DNA of 64,000 nt from Acheta domesticus (Eukaryota > Arthropoda > Insecta > Orthoptera > Gryllidae): contig JAHLJT010000631.1 in NCBI GenBank assembly GCA_031308135.1, positions 192,387,549-192,451,548 of the forward strand, written 5' to 3'. The translations under genes were made by a program, and so were the position numbers. Below the pieces are notes generated by a model, which did not search any database, was not told the origin of the DNA, and saw nothing but the letters and a program-made list of their open reading frames with translations. Of the stretch, positions 34,261-47,664 are shown one piece after another (positions within the stretch are counted from its first letter, which is position 1; every line of letters starts with the position of its first letter).

Positions 34261-35507
34261 AAGGAATCCTCAGACAAAACGCGGTATTTCAAGCCAGATT
34301 CATAACAAATCCCCGCTTCTGGAAAGCTTTTTTGAGTCCATAGTCAGCAGGGGCGGATCATTTGGAGAAGGGGATCAAAGATTTTTGTCATTTTGCCATT
34401 TACTGGATATAGTAGAAATGCTCAAAAAGATTCTTATGGGGTTATTGGAAGATAATAAAGAGTTAACTGACCAATTGTATCTTTAATGCTTTCATGATTT
34501 GTTTCCCTTCGGCTGCAAAACAAAGATTTTCCAAATTTAGAATAAATAATTCTAGTTCTGGTGATAGAACGTTTGCTCGTTAGGAACGGGCCTCAATACT
34601 GTACAACTGCCTTAGTGGTCGTTTGTTTTGGAATGAATCTCGCCTGGCACGCAAGTTTAGTTTTCTAGAAAAGAACTCGTCAGGAAAGTATTCAGAATAA
34701 CACGTTCGCTATCGAAGAGCAATCACAGATGTCCATACAGACAACTCGTTTACTTGGGTTTCCGTTGAAAGCAAAGTGATTAAAGGAGGTCAAACATTTC
34801 TTTCGTTTTTACATTACAAAAATTCGCATTCTAAAATGTAACTAGTTTGAAAGTTTTGGCTGCAAAACTTAGACTTTTTGTCCTTTGGGAAGTGAAATGT
34901 GAAGCTATGTTCCGTCCGACATTCGATCTCCGACTTGGATGACAACATTGTCAACAATTTTTGTCGAGTTGAGCCAAAACATCTCAGAGCATGACATCAT
35001 CCTCACGGGTAAAATGTAATGTCAAATTTCAAAATGCGAGGAAATGAACATGAAAAATCGAGAGTTAATGACAGACGTCTGATTCACGCGGATTAATGTA
35101 AATGGAAAACACGTCCTTCAGGAATAAACACCTTCCTGTTCCTGCGTTATCTTGCAAACTATGATTCACAAAAGTCAAGCGTAACAACAAAAGGAAGTTT
35201 TGCTTCCCTTTTCCTAACAGGTTATTTGGCTGTGGGGATCGCATCACAAGTGACGAATCATTGTGTACGTAAGCAGAATGCATCTGAAACACTATATGGT
35301 TGTTCCGACGTTTGAAAATGGACGGAAAAACCTCTTGTAGAATTAAAAAAAATATAAGAGGTTACTTGGCTCTCTTAAACGGAAAACTCAACACGGCTGA
35401 ACCTTTTTGGGGGGAGAGGAAATAAATTATGTATCCAAAGTTAGACAGAAATTATTACAGAAAAATCTCAAGAAAACTCTATAGGAAATTTCTAAATGAA
35501 AAAAAAA

Positions 35508-35972
35508 ATGAAATTACGAAATGTCATTCACGGGATTTGATGTGAGCGGGCAGAAAAATTTAAACATTAATACGCCGACATTTCGGAATATTTTTATTCC
35601 ATCACCAGGGATGGTGTAACAAAACATAAAGACATCACTATGAAAGTATACTTACACAAATTAATTACATGATATACAAAAATGACATAAGATTTATTCA
35701 GCTTACTACGAAATTTAGATATTTACAATCTCTCAGCAACCTTTTGGCCGGGTTTTATTTAGTAAGGTGAACACATCATCTATCATTATTGTATATCATG
35801 TAATTAATTTGTGTAAGTGTATATTTATAGTGATGTTGTCTTTGTTTTTAAACCAGCCCTAGGATGGAATAAAAATTTTGTCGAATATTGACTTTTGACT
35901 AATCTTCCGAAACGTCGGCAATTTTTCTCCTCACTCCAACCAAATCACGTGAACGCCACTTTATAATTCTAC
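35508..35972. mobile_element. Foldback element with hammerhead-like motifs in its arms
   Basis: Inverted arms 35508-35690 and about 35785-35972 share, from outside in, TTCACGxGATTTG, GAGAAAAATT or CAGAAAAATT, GCCGACRTTTCGGAA, TTTTTATTCCATC, ACATCACTAT and CTTACACAAATTAATTACAT. The centre is about 95 bp and there is no ORF. On the minus strand of the left arm (35609-35575) the order CTGGTGA, GGAATA, AAAA, TATTCC, GAAATGTCGG resembles a hammerhead ribozyme core with a perfect 6-bp stem II. The right arm has a degenerate version on the plus strand ending TTCCGAAACGTCGGC (35905-35919). Such motifs are known from Penelope-like and other retroelements. The classification is inference. Confidence 0.6.
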
Positions 35973-36039
35973 ATCATGGTCGTGAATTCTACAATGGTGA
36001 AAAATTGAAAAGTTCCACACGAAACAGACAGCCAGACGC

Positions 36040-36330
36040 CCCGCTAAAACGCATCTCGAAAGCGCGAGCGGTGGCAAATAAAGTCTCCACACAGTGACAA
36101 AAGGTGGCAACGGGACCAACCTTGCTCCCTGGCCAGAACGCGCTCGCCAGAATAAGCAGCGCGAAAAGGTGTGTGGAGGGGATGGGGGAGGGGGAGGGAC
36201 GGCGCCGCCTTATCACACGGATGGGCTGCCATGGGCGCACAGCCAGGCGCGCCCCAGGGGCTTACAAGTACTTTCAATTGCACTCCGCGCGCGCTCTCCG
36301 TCACTTCACCACTGCCCCAGGTGCACACAG
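36040..36330. other. GC-rich islet, non-coding
   Basis: A GC-rich patch with a GGGGATGGGGGAGGGGGAGG run near 36179. Short frames on both strands lack any recognised domain. Flanking sequence up to 38.9 kb is AT-rich with no supportable feature. Confidence 0.5.
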
Positions 36331-38959
36331 TTCATTGGTGTGAATGACGGATTTTTGCTGAGAACACTGGCATAATGAGATGTAAGAGGAACAGGGGAAT
36401 GTAAGCCAAGTTGTTTCTTCGATAGTATTTGCTCCTTCAAATCATGTCAGTTAATACAAAAAACTTAGTATCGTAATTCCGACATTGGTTGGAATAGAGC
36501 GATACAATCCTTTACACAAAAGCTGCTTTATTAAAAAAATGAATTAACTTTTCGACCAGTTGGCTCATGAATTTAACTGAGTATCGATAAAACCATTTCG
36601 AAGCGAGAATTCACAAACACGGGTACTGTTCTGTAATCTGTCAGTTATCTCGAGCGTGCGCGAACGTAGCGTTGTATGTAATGGCTCACATGAAATGTCA
36701 TGCCTGATTCAATTTTCGCGTATTGAATATTAGCATACTGAGACTACAGTCGCTTCGCTTTGCTCAGTTGGACTGAATATAAATAGAATCATTTAAAAAC
36801 ATCTGCTGAATTGCGATCGGGTAACTTTTCAACAGTGTGGTGATTCGCGAGGTCCATAGCGGCATTAATGCCGAGTCTTGCCGGGTGTTGGCAACGGAGA
36901 GGCAGCTGGCAGAATGGATGCTGAATATGCGGACGACAGAAATTAGTAGTTTTTATATGAATATTTACGTTCGGTTATTCATGTTTGGTTCTTCCTGCGG
37001 TAAAAATAATAATCATGACCTAGGATATCGGCGAAAAATAAAAAACAAAAGAAAATATTCAGCTCAAGAAACATTCAAGATAATTCATTAAAATAAATCT
37101 TGATAAGCATACCAGAAAAAAAGGGCAATGTTTGTTTCCATCTGAAACTTTTCATAAAATGAGGATCTTGATAAAAAAAAGATCAACTATCTGATTCTTT
37201 GCATATAACCTCCCTGCTTAAATACCTGATGGTTCTGTTGTATTTTAGTAGCGATTTAGTCTCGTTGCTTACGAACCTTTGCTTTCTGACGCCTATAAAT
37301 TGATATTTAAAGCCACGACAAAGGTTAATTTCGTGGATTAGCAGCACTATTCTCTTGAGAATACACAGTCATCGTGAATATAATACATTTGTAATACTGA
37401 AAAATACCAAGTAGAAATTTTACCTTTTTTCAAAAGATAAGACTTGATCAAACCTATCAATCTGGCAATATTATCATTCAATTCGACAAAAGAAAAGCTC
37501 TTAATCGAACCTAGATTTACAGATTACTTATCAGTTAAATGTAATATTACATTTATACATTATCAATTGAACTGAATCAACATCAAATTCGAAACAATAT
37601 GCCACATGATGAAATTAGGGTTCTGACAATTGAATGTGAACATAAAATAGGAATAATCTTAACAACTTACACGATCTGCAACGATCCGATATAAAGATAA
37701 ATTAAAAAAAGATTAATTAAGAAAAAACTATGTGGTATTTTAAAACCAAAATATTTAGAACAAATAATAAAGTGTGCGCGAACTTTTTTGGTACTTTCTG
37801 TCTTAAAATGCCAAAGGAAACTTGTTCGTAAGGTTTCACCCATATTTTCAGTTTCATCATTTAGGACATCGTATGCTGTGAAGAAATTTAAGATATTCTT
37901 CTATTCAGTTTGGATTTATGAATACAGTATCGGATTAATTTTGGCTTTGAAGAAAGTAAATTAATCGGAAAGTTAATATTAACTTCGAAAACATTCTTTT
38001 GTAAAGCTACAAATGTATTTGTAAAATCAAATTATTAACTCCTACAACCCAATAATTGAACTTATAGTTCAAGCTAGGAAGTTTATTCATATTTACGAAG
38101 TTTTCTAGTAATGTTCATGTTATTGTCGAGTCATAATAGTAGTTACAAGATTCATGCATGTCATGTTTAAACAACGTGTTTAACCTTGAATTTCGTTTAA
38201 CGCTCGCGAAAAGAACGTAGTTCTTTAAGACAAATTTACAAAAATTTCAAAACGGCGTTCCGAGAGTCTGTTAGTTGGGCATGTCTGGCTTTCTTACACT
38301 CATAAATTCAGTTTCTTTATTTTCAAGCACAGTTAACATATTGGAACTAACAATAGCTTCTTCCAAGGAAAGTTTTTTTTTATTTTTCATTTCAAAAAAT
38401 TGTAGAGTGAGAAAAGTTATTAAGCATTAAAGAAACAATAATAGAGTCTGAATTTGAATGACATTTCTTTAATATATTCGATCTTAATTGACTAATGCAC
38501 TACTCATTCGGAGACTGACTATGCCTATGCTTAAATAATGGGCACCTGAGAACCTTACGTGGCTATTCGCTAGGGAAGGGCGAGACCTGAATTCTGCATG
38601 CCAGCTGTCACGTAACCTTTCAATGTTTTCAATGACGTTTAACGTATAATTCACGTACTTATCATTATTCAAAAAAACTTATAGCACGAAACTCGACGTA
38701 ATAGGTACACATTCCCCGGAACAGACTTTATGCTGTACGTACCATAATCTCACTTCATTCTCGTGTATTAATAACTCATCATTGAATCCTCGATTTATAA
38801 AAGACTATTCCTCCACTGTGCGAAGTGAGAAAACACAGTGTCGCTTTACTACCTACACAACGCTTTTCAAACATAGAAAAAATGCGTAAGGGACCTCCGC
38901 GGTGCCAATTTGGAGCTACAAAAGGAAGCCCGGTGAATTCCCCTGGCAGAGACTGATTC

Positions 38960-39290
38960 GAGGCGCAGGTGGTGGTAGCTGCAGCGTGACGCAGCCCGGT
39001 GGCTTAGCGAAGCGGCGTCCGCGGAGGCAACGCAGGCGCTGCGCGGCGAGGTCAGGGACTATGGCGCTCACCACCACTACCACCACAACCTCCATCGCCG
39101 CCGCCGCCGGTTCCGCGAGGCCGCGATTCGGACCGCGGAGAAAGCGGCGGCGGTGGCAACTAGTAAAAAACGACGGGCAGTCCCCACGTGCCGCTCGCGG
39201 AATGACGTCACAACTACGACCCAGCCATCTCCACGGCGACGGCGCGTCAGAGCTCGGGAAAGAGCAGGTTGATCCGGAGAATGAAAATCC
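38960..39290. other. CpG-rich islet
   Basis: A GC-rich patch with CCACCACTACCACCACAACC and CGCCGCCGCCGCC triplet runs. A 131-codon plus-strand frame and a 137-codon minus-strand frame overlap here. Neither resembles a known protein, and homopolymeric Thr, Ala and Val runs indicate simple sequence. Confidence 0.5.
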
Positions 39291-40430
39291 GCACTGAGAA
39301 GGGTGCCAGTCCATGACGTACGGCGACAAATTTAGATGGATAGGTTAAAAAAAAGTTATCTTCCGGAATTAAAAAAAAGTTTTTAATTGTGGGTAATAAC
39401 TTATTTTTTACCTAACCATATGGATTTCCACCTGCGGTGACCAAGTTTATTGACAAATTTAGAAGAGGCAGTTTGCGCCCCGATCGCCATATCGCACGTC
39501 CGATTCGAGATTTTCTTAAGATGCCACACGGATTACATGGCCGAATTATCTTGAGGATGAAAAAGGAAATAGATAGTGTTGGCTTGGGATGATTTTGGAG
39601 TTCAATAGTTTCAATGCAGCTTGGCATTTTAACAGAGAACAGCGTTAGAACGAAGGACGTGGCGAAATTAGAAAGTAAATAAAAACCAAGAAAAAATGCA
39701 ATTTCCTTAAATAATCATTTTTAATTAGTGTGAGACATCGACTCATGCTTAGTCAACAACATTCTTCATTTCATGAAATTACTGTCATCACGTAAGAATG
39801 TAAAAAGCTTTTTCGTTTACAATCGAAAAACAGTAAAATACGATTCTTAATCTGTGCACCACATACTTTCGTTTACTTCCAAAACGGTACAACTGATAAA
39901 TTTGTTAATGCAATTTCAAACAATTGTTAATTAGCAAAGTATATTAGCAAATCTATTAACTCTACTTCTCGTTTTAGCTGTTCAGGATACATTTCAGCCA
40001 CACGTTTGGCAATAAGTAAAAATCTCGTTTTATGTCTCTCCACCCTTAGAGCAGCAGTTACTGGAGACCACAGAAGCACGTGACAAAATTTATGAGAAAT
40101 ACAATTCAAAAGCGGGAGAAACCTCAAGTATCCAAAGTTCAAAACAGCCTTTTTTTGATTTCATATCTCCTCAATGAGTCCGAATCCTATGCGAGGCAAA
40201 GACGTTTTGACGTTGTGCCAATCAAGCATAACTTCTCTGAAGCTTGATTTCCAACAATACATAAGGAATTAGAAGAAGAGGAACGGAAGACGAAATTGTG
40301 GAGAAGAGAAGAAAAGTTCAGGAAGAAGAAAATAAGAAAAGAAATTAAAGCACTGAAAGGATTTTGTGGGAATCGTTTCCCCCAGAGTGCTAGAGACTTT
40401 GACACACAGCCTGTTCTTAGCGTTGGCGTT

Positions 40431-40682
40431 CAGAGGCGGATCGAGGTGAGAGCCTTGGGGGTCATATCCCCCCCTCCCAAAAATGACTTAGTGTTTTCGT
40501 TTGTTACTTTCCTTTATTTGGCAAAATTGATTTAAATATTTTATTTGTTAGAATTATGTATTATTTAAAAAATAATATATAGTGTCATTTTCACTCTACA
40601 AAAATAATATACAAATACGTTTATTATTTAACAAGAATATGAGACGCCCCCCTTCCAAAACGGTCGGCTGGATCCGCCCCTG
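40431..40682. mobile_element. hAT-like MITE, degraded
   Basis: This 252-bp element has terminal inverted repeats CAGAGGCGGATCGAGGTG (left) and CAGGGGCGGATCCAGCCG (right, read on the opposite strand), the typical hAT terminus. The inside is AT-rich with no ORF. Its size is almost the same as that of the element at 32.6 kb. Flanking 8-bp sequences (TTGGCGTT and CTGGGTGC) do not match well, so the target duplication is degraded or one flank has been changed. A GC-rich islet begins directly at its right end. Confidence 0.75.
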
Positions 40683-40950
40683 CTGGGTGCGTCTCTGCTG
40701 GAGCCTTCGATTAATTCGCGACAGCCGCGCACGGCGCAGTTCCAGGCGCGTTGAGGTTTCGCGCGCGGGGAGGGGGTGGGGGTGCGGTGGCGGGGGAGGG
40801 GCGGGGGAAGGCGGATCCGCGCGGGCGGGCTTTGTTCGTGCCACAACAGGTTCCGCTCCCGGCGCCCGCACCGCCGCATTGTGCCCTTGCGCCTCTGACG
40901 CGGGATGCGAGGGCGATTGGCGGTGATTACACGGAGTGATGGCGTGGTGA
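40683..40950. other. CpG-rich islet beside the hAT-like MITE
   Basis: A GC-rich patch with GGGGAGGGGGTGGGGGTGCG and similar runs. Frames of 60-114 codons overlap in several phases without any recognisable protein. No splice-supported exon was found. Confidence 0.5.
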
Positions 40951-42413
40951 TTGCAATTGTCTCGGAATGGAGATGATGGTGATGATGGCCGTGATAATGT
41001 TAGCAGTTACGGAAAGGGGTCTAATCAATGTGGCACCGGAACTCTGCAACGTGTGACGGTCAAGGTTCCAGTAATGGCTGCAGACCAAAGCAAAGCCGAT
41101 ACCAAGAACATTATATTCCTACAATATGGAGGGTACAAAAGGTACTATGTAGGCCAGGAGGCGGACTAACAGTGAACATGGGGGCAGAATTGTGTTAATT
41201 ATATTTTTGAAAGACATATTGATATTCCTAAGCATTCTAATTTTCCACCCTCTAACGACACCACTCTTGCAGTAGTCCAATTGTACAAGGAGGAACCAGC
41301 GTTCGCAGGACTCACGTGAAGTGAATGAAGCGTTCGTGAACAAGTACCATGAAAATCTTTGCGCATTAAATGCAGATGGAGGTTAGGGGCACTTTTCTCC
41401 AGTGAGTCTCGATATTGTCATTAAAATAATATTGTAAAAAATTATACAAATCATATCAAAAGGCACATGAGATTATTAAAATAAGCTATTTTAAAAAGAA
41501 ATTCGAAACGAGGCCACCCACGCACGCCAGAGGTAAAAGGACCGTCTACAATCACCGAATATCGAAGAGCCCGCGCTGTTCACTTCCATCATGGAGACAA
41601 ATAAACTCACAATGTCCCAACTTTTAATTAAAGAACAATCCAAGTAAATAATATTTTTGTAAACAGAAGTTTTCAACTTCTTCAATTCTAGAAAGATAAA
41701 TTGTTTTATTATTGAATGGTCAGACAGGCAACAATTAGGGAATGCCAACATAATTTGGTTCACGTTCGTGAAAATAATTGCGGGCATTACAACCAACGAT
41801 AACCCCCAAGAATTCCGAGACTGAGGAGAATGGGCGTCTAAGAGGTCTGCGTGCCAGCGGGGCGAACACACTCCTGACGCCTACACACGCGCCAACATTC
41901 CAGCGCACGCCTTGCATCGCGCGCTGCTTGGCGCTTCGCTCCACGTCTCGACAGGGCTCAAACACGCGCCCGCCTTCCGCACTCCGGAAGCTACTCGCGG
42001 CGATTGTTTCCGAAAGACAAAAGACTTCGCAAACGTTTGCGCAAACAAGTCAAGTCGGTCGGAGACCTACTTGCTCTACCTGGATACTTCTGTCGCATGT
42101 AACCCTGATAAGGAACTTTCTCTGAAACCATTAAGGGCATGTAATCGGTCAATGATTACTTCACATCTAACGCGCTAAATTATTTAACGTGAATGCAACA
42201 TTAAGGTGTATTGTTTTGTAATATAATTTTGTATGAGTTCTATTCGCGTAGAGCGGGGTTAAGAATTGATTATGCTATGGGGTGAAAATCTAAACACTGT
42301 CTTCACGAACTTTGAAGCGTTAGGAACGAAATTCTTGACAACATTTTAAGAAACAAACTACAAACGTCAGTAATGAAGTATTCAACAAAATTACTAAAAT
42401 TTTGCAACAAGCC

Positions 42414-42605
42414 GAGTCTCGTACCGTAGTGGTTACGGCAGTAGCAACGAGGAATGGTGTTTGCGAGTTCGAATTCTTTCATGGGCATGGATGTTTGCTC
42501 TAGTAAAGTGGAATGGTGAGACTTATACCAATCACCATGTAGCATCTTCCTCCCCAAACCTCTCCCTGCCCTGATGGTGTTAGGATGAACTGCTCAACCA
42601 GGGGG
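42414..42605 (+). mobile_element. tRNA-derived SINE-like copy (family D)
   Basis: An A-box-like TACCGTAGTGGTTACGG and a B-box-like GCGAGTTCGAATTC lie about 35 bp apart, as in tRNA-derived SINE heads. A unique body with CACCATGTAGCATCTTCCTC and GGGGGGAAACTCGTG follows. A functional tRNA is excluded by poor acceptor-stem pairing. It is a single copy in the window, so the 3' end is approximate. Confidence 0.55.
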
Positions 42606-43719
42606 GAAACTCGTGAATAGGCTTATGAAGCGCCACTTGACCATCGCGAAACTTCTTTACCTGCAATAGAATTCAAGCGCTATCCCGGACTTACGAGCTC
42701 CAGACGGCAAGTGACAGATCTCGGCTGCAATGGGCTTACGAGACACAGAGGCGTTACAGAGTGGAGACAAGGAGACAAGGTTCTGTCACGTGTACAACGG
42801 CAGTTAAATGAAGGCCAGGGAGCGTCAGCTGATCACTGAAAGGTTAAAACGCCCGTTGATTATTTGTTAAGGAAAACTATAGAGTATTGTGAATACTTAT
42901 TAATAGGGCGAGCTTTAGAGCACCCCCCACTCCATCATCTACTTTCAATTCTCTTTGATAAACATATTTTGTTCCGTAGTGAAGCAAAAAATAAAGAAAA
43001 ACGGTTTTCACGATAGCCTTTTAGCAATATCTAACTTTGTTTACTTTTCTTTGCAGAATATGAAGTGCAAAGTCAGGGTCAGCAACATGATTTATAATAG
43101 TTAACATTTTTTCTCCTAATCGCGAGAAAAAACTCAAACGGATAAAAATACAGAGGATCGATTACTTTTCAAAGTATCGGGACAGATGACGTGTCCGAAA
43201 TATTTACTTATGTTAAAATTATTAATTACGGATAAAATTATTAATTCCTTAATTGGATCGAAACCATAGCGGGCACGACATGATTATCTTCGAATTTTGC
43301 CTTTCTATGCTTTCTTCTCTCTCTTTCTGGTATTCTGATCCCTTAAGTTTCGAACCGACTGGGCGAAGTCTTGAAGCAGGATGGTTAGTCTACCTTTCGC
43401 CGAACTCCTCGTCGTCTTTTTTGGGCTTCTCAGGGAATCGCTCCCAAAGATTGCGAGAGATGGGTCGACCGTGGGCTACGCAGCTACGATAAGCCGTTGT
43501 CTGGACAGCGGAGAGTAAAACGACTTCGTTCTGATCCATAGCCTACCCTAACCCTTTGTTCACAAATCTGAGATTACTGAAATATACAAGGATGGTGTAC
43601 ATTCAACACTACATTGTGATCAGTCCAGTCTATCATCGAAACGCTGGCAGTGATCTCATTCGATTCTGCACGATCTCACTGCAAGCGCTCTGGCCCTATG
43701 AGTTCCCAGAAAGAATTCT

Positions 43720-44050
43720 TACGCGCCGATTCCATCAATGTCTCCGATGGAGCGGACAATGCAAAAGGAACACCCGCAGCCAGGAACTGCAGCGCCGGCG
43801 GCGTCGATCTTTCGCAAGAGCGGGCTTTCCAAGCGTATCGAAGTTTCTGGCTCGCAGTTTGACAGCAGATAAACGCGGACTATCAATCAGGGAAGCGGCG
43901 CGGCGACGCGGCGAGGGCGCGGGTGGAGGTGGAAGAGGGGGTGGGGGGAGGGGCGGGGGTCAGAGGGCGGGGCGGGGCGCGGCGACGGACCGCCAGGCGA
44001 AACTAATGGGGGCGGATGTGCAGACGGGGACAAGGACACGAGGTGAAGCC
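43720..44050. other. GC-rich islet with G-run sequence
   Basis: A GC-rich patch containing GAGGGGGTGGGGGGAGGGGC near 43934. Frames up to 206 codons cross it but show only Arg/Gly-rich composition and no domain. Upstream (42.6-43.7 kb) and downstream (44.1-44.8 kb) sequence is AT-rich with nothing supportable. Confidence 0.5.
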
Positions 44051-44825
44051 ATGGTTGAAAGGGAACACAAACCACCATTTTGCACATGGAAACACAGCCG
44101 TTTGCACGTGAACATCATGAATAGGGTGAGGATTTCTATGATTTGGTATATTTTTGTCCGTTGCATCAGTGCATAGCTAAGTGGAAAATTTCTTGACATT
44201 TGGTTAGAATGTGATGCTATATAGACTAACCTGTCGGTGCATATTCGTGTAGTTATAGTGGCATATTTTGCATATTTCGTTAAAATAGAGACTTATATTT
44301 AAAACGTTTTAACTTTCCATATGATGTATTATTTGTGAGCGTTCACCAATTACAAAGAGCTTGTCACGGTTTGCGTTTTTTTTCTTTTCTGTAGATGATA
44401 AATACTTATCCAAATGTAGGAACTTTCTTGATAAAATATTTTTTTAACCAGGCAGAAGAACTGCAAGAAGAAGTCATACAATGTATTTCACTCAGGTGAA
44501 TATTTACTTTAATTATTTCTCCTGCGAAATAAGGTAGATTATATTCTCTTTGCACAAAAATAACCCTTTTCATTCCAAGCACGTTTCTCCAGAATTTTAT
44601 CAAGAAATGTTTATACAGGAAATGAAATGTTTTTAATTTTAATTGCATATTAATTGAAATTAATGTCCATATTTGAGAATTTTTGGGTTATAAATGCATT
44701 CTTTTAAAAGCATATTTGAACATTTTTTAGAACATGAAATTCCTCTCCCTAATCATGAATCATGATTCTGCACACACCGAATAAGAAATGTTTGGTTTAT
44801 TTATAAAATTTATTGGAAAGAAAGG

Positions 44826-45129
44826 TCCGACCTGGATGGACGAGGTGGCTAGAGCGTGTCCCGACTCAGCGCCTTGGTCCGAAGGGTCGCGTGTTCGAGT
44901 CCCGCCGTGGACATCGGTTGTTTGTCCCTTGTCTTTCGTGTGTGTGTGTGTGTGTGTGTGTTGTTGCGGAAGGCCTTGCGAGTCTGCCGACCATAGACCG
45001 AGGACCCCGCATGTGTGTGTCTAGAACAAAGGTTAATACGTGTTCCCATGAGGGACATAGTGAATATCCGGAGCGGAGAACCGAGATCGGCATCCCTTGA
45101 AGGTGGAAAAAGCCCCAAGAAGAAAAAAA
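44826..45129 (+). mobile_element. tRNA-derived SINE, family A, copy 1
   Basis: The head has the A-box region GACGAGGTGGCTAGAGCG and a B box GTGTTCGAGTCCC. The body is shared with the copy at 62.2 kb (GGTTGTTTGTC, GCCTTRCG, TCTGCYGACC, GTGTCTAG) and ends in GGAAAAAGCCCCAAGAAG. Imperfect target duplications GAAAGAAAGG (44816-44825) and GATAGAAAGG (45130-45139) flank it. An internal (GT)n run at 44939-44961 is specific to this copy. Confidence 0.85.
44939..44961 (+). repeat. (GT)n microsatellite inside a SINE
   Basis: Eleven GT repeats replace a short non-repetitive stretch in the second SINE copy. They arose after insertion or in a subfamily master copy. Confidence 0.9.
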
Positions 45130-47369
45130 GATAGAAAGGAATGCATTGCGTTAAAGCATACGTTTCGGTATTAAGAAATCTCAGGTTTAAACATACCGTC
45201 AATAAAGTGTGTATTGATTAGTTAAATCCTGCAATACGTTGTGTGTGCTAAAATATCTGCGAATTCAGAGGGAATTAGTAATTCACTAAGGACACACTCT
45301 TGGTGCAGATTTCAGAATCGTTAGAAAATTAGGTAAACACTGTTTCTATTTAAATAGTTACTCCACCGGTAAGAAATCAGATGGGACTGTTGCAGAGGAA
45401 GTCTAGAGCTACCTGTTGGACAGCATGCGAAGATCAAAATCGGAACTGGAAACGCTAAGAAACCGTGAGGATGAAGGCAGCGTGGGAGGGAACTTCGGTG
45501 CACAAAGGACAAATCTTTTTATCGAGACTAGAAATGAATGACGGGTGTGATAGTGGTTGTGGTAGTGGTAAAGGTAGTGGTAGTGGCGGCGGTGGTAAAA
45601 AGCAAAAATTACACGAGAACTACAAGTCCACTTTTTTAACGTATGCTAGTATTTTTAAACCAGTTGCAAGGATTGACGGATTTTCTGTCTCATTCTAATG
45701 GACACAGCCGAGAAAATTCACTATTTACATAACACATTTCGTGTGCATACACGCATCAACTTTTTACTTTATTTTCGAATTTCTTGTTTGCTAAGAAGAT
45801 AACGCTCTTCCGCGTCAGTACCCTTAACACAATTTTCTAAATACATTCTCGTTAAGATGAAAATTAATGGTTTGCGTACATAATTTCTGCGTTGCAATTC
45901 CAATAATGCAAGATCGCCAATAACCTTGGAATGTGTTTTTCGGAACTATCTAATCCCAACGTTACAGTTGACGGGAAAGTCATCGTCTCGTAAACGACGT
46001 CTGTAAAAGCCACTCTCGGAACCGTTATTTTTGAGACATTGCACGGAGCGCGGCAAGCGATAAGTAAAATACAAGTTCGAGCTCTCCGAGTCGCTGCTGT
46101 CAACAAATCACGCACTTAGAACAGCAACAACTGTCTCAAGAGCGTGGCGTTTTAAATGGAAAGTACCCAAAACAAGCCTTTACAAAAGACGTTGTAAAAT
46201 CTACGCAGGTGCATGTCTTCCTTATCTACAGTGTTACAACAGAAGAAAACAAGCGTTTGTGCAATATGGGGATTGTGAAGGCTGGGCTTCTTCTTCGTTG
46301 ACCTGCATTCTTATCGGTTTCATTTAAACGCGTTTCCAGTACGGTTGTAATCAGTACAACGATCAACTAAGTTTTGTGTAAGTGCTTTTTGGGAACGAAT
46401 GTGGTACGCACACATTGCGCAGACATATTCTCCAAGAAGGAAACGTTACCAAACAAGAATTACAAATATGTTCTCATGGGCACACTAAAAAGGGCTTGAC
46501 AGAAATATCACTGGACATTTTTGAATTTAAAAGTCAAATTCTTGCGCTGATCTTTAGATACTAGTACGTGGATTCTGCAAGCGAGCATTATATTCCACTT
46601 GGTCTCCTTTAAATATTCCATTACGTAGAGCTCTCCTGAGTATTTGCAATGTAGGTCTCTGTTTTCTCTATCGGGATAGCCCGCGAGTCCGAGTTGCAGT
46701 CCTTGTCGTTGGAGGAGGCCCTACGCAAAATGAGGTCACCCTCTAAGAGCTCTCGACTCGGAGCGGAGGACGGCAATGAGCGCAGTTGAGGAAAGTAAGG
46801 GTGGTCGAGGTAGCGGCGAGCACCAACGCCGAGGAGACACTCTGAAGCGTACACAATGCGAAGATGAAGATGCCGTCGACGAGCAAGAGTCATCGCTGAA
46901 AAGATGGCGAGAGAAGGTATGTCAAAAACAGAAGCAAATGGGAAAAATGGGAAATGGGAAAATCTATGAATATCTATTTGTTGGCGCAAATGTGCAGATG
47001 CAATACTGTATTTTTTCAGATATTTAATAGAATCATCATGATATTATCATGAGTCGTACGCAGAAATATTTAACCTTCTTGTTACTTTCTTCATTGTCGT
47101 ATTGAGTCTATCGAATCTATTGATCGTTGTTTCGAAGTCGACATGTTTAAAGTGCAACGTGTGAAAACATGAGTAATCAACGGTGATTGTTTATTTTATA
47201 CTGAGCGCTTCAAAACGAATAATACAATACACCATACACATTCACAAGCGCACTCGAGTCTCGAGCGTACACATAAAACTCATTTATTAAATGTACAGCT
47301 CTTATAGAGTTCATACAGAGTCCGCCACAAGAAAGAAACATAAGAGGAGGTTCAGTGAAACATAAAGAG

Positions 47370-47660
47370 GAGGTCGGCACGTGAAGTGCAGTGAGGGCGG
47401 AGGCGGCGAGACAGACTGGGCTGGGGACAGTGCCTCGGGTGACAGCGAGACCTCGCAGGAGGGGGGGAGCGTTGTGAGAAGAGCGGTGCAGTGGCGAAAG
47501 AGAGAGGACGAGAAATGCCGGCGAGTCGGAGGAGGACAGAGCGAAGTGCGGACAGCGAGGCTAGGAACGAGGACCGCAGTGGTGGAGGACAGCGCCGCGG
47601 GCGGAGCAAACGCCCACTTAAAAAGCTCGCTGCGACGAAGGAGCCTTCCTCAGAAGTTGC
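47370..47660. other. GC-rich islet preceding the long hairpin
   Basis: GC- and purine-rich sequence (GGCGGAGGCGGCGAGACAGA-like) with short frames on both strands and no recognised protein. It runs directly into the inverted repeat at 47665. Confidence 0.45.
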
Positions 47661-47664
47661 TTTG

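Noticed and set aside
33467..34343. Arg/Ser/Ala-rich frames of 205-281 codons on both strands
   Set aside because: They come from CpG-rich triplet runs (GACGAC, GGCGGC) open in nearly all frames. No recognisable protein; better explained as a CpG island.
34348..34600. CAGGGGCGGATCA, resembling a hAT terminus
   Set aside because: No matching inverted terminus was found within the next several hundred bases and no 8-bp flanking repeat. At most a solo or truncated end.
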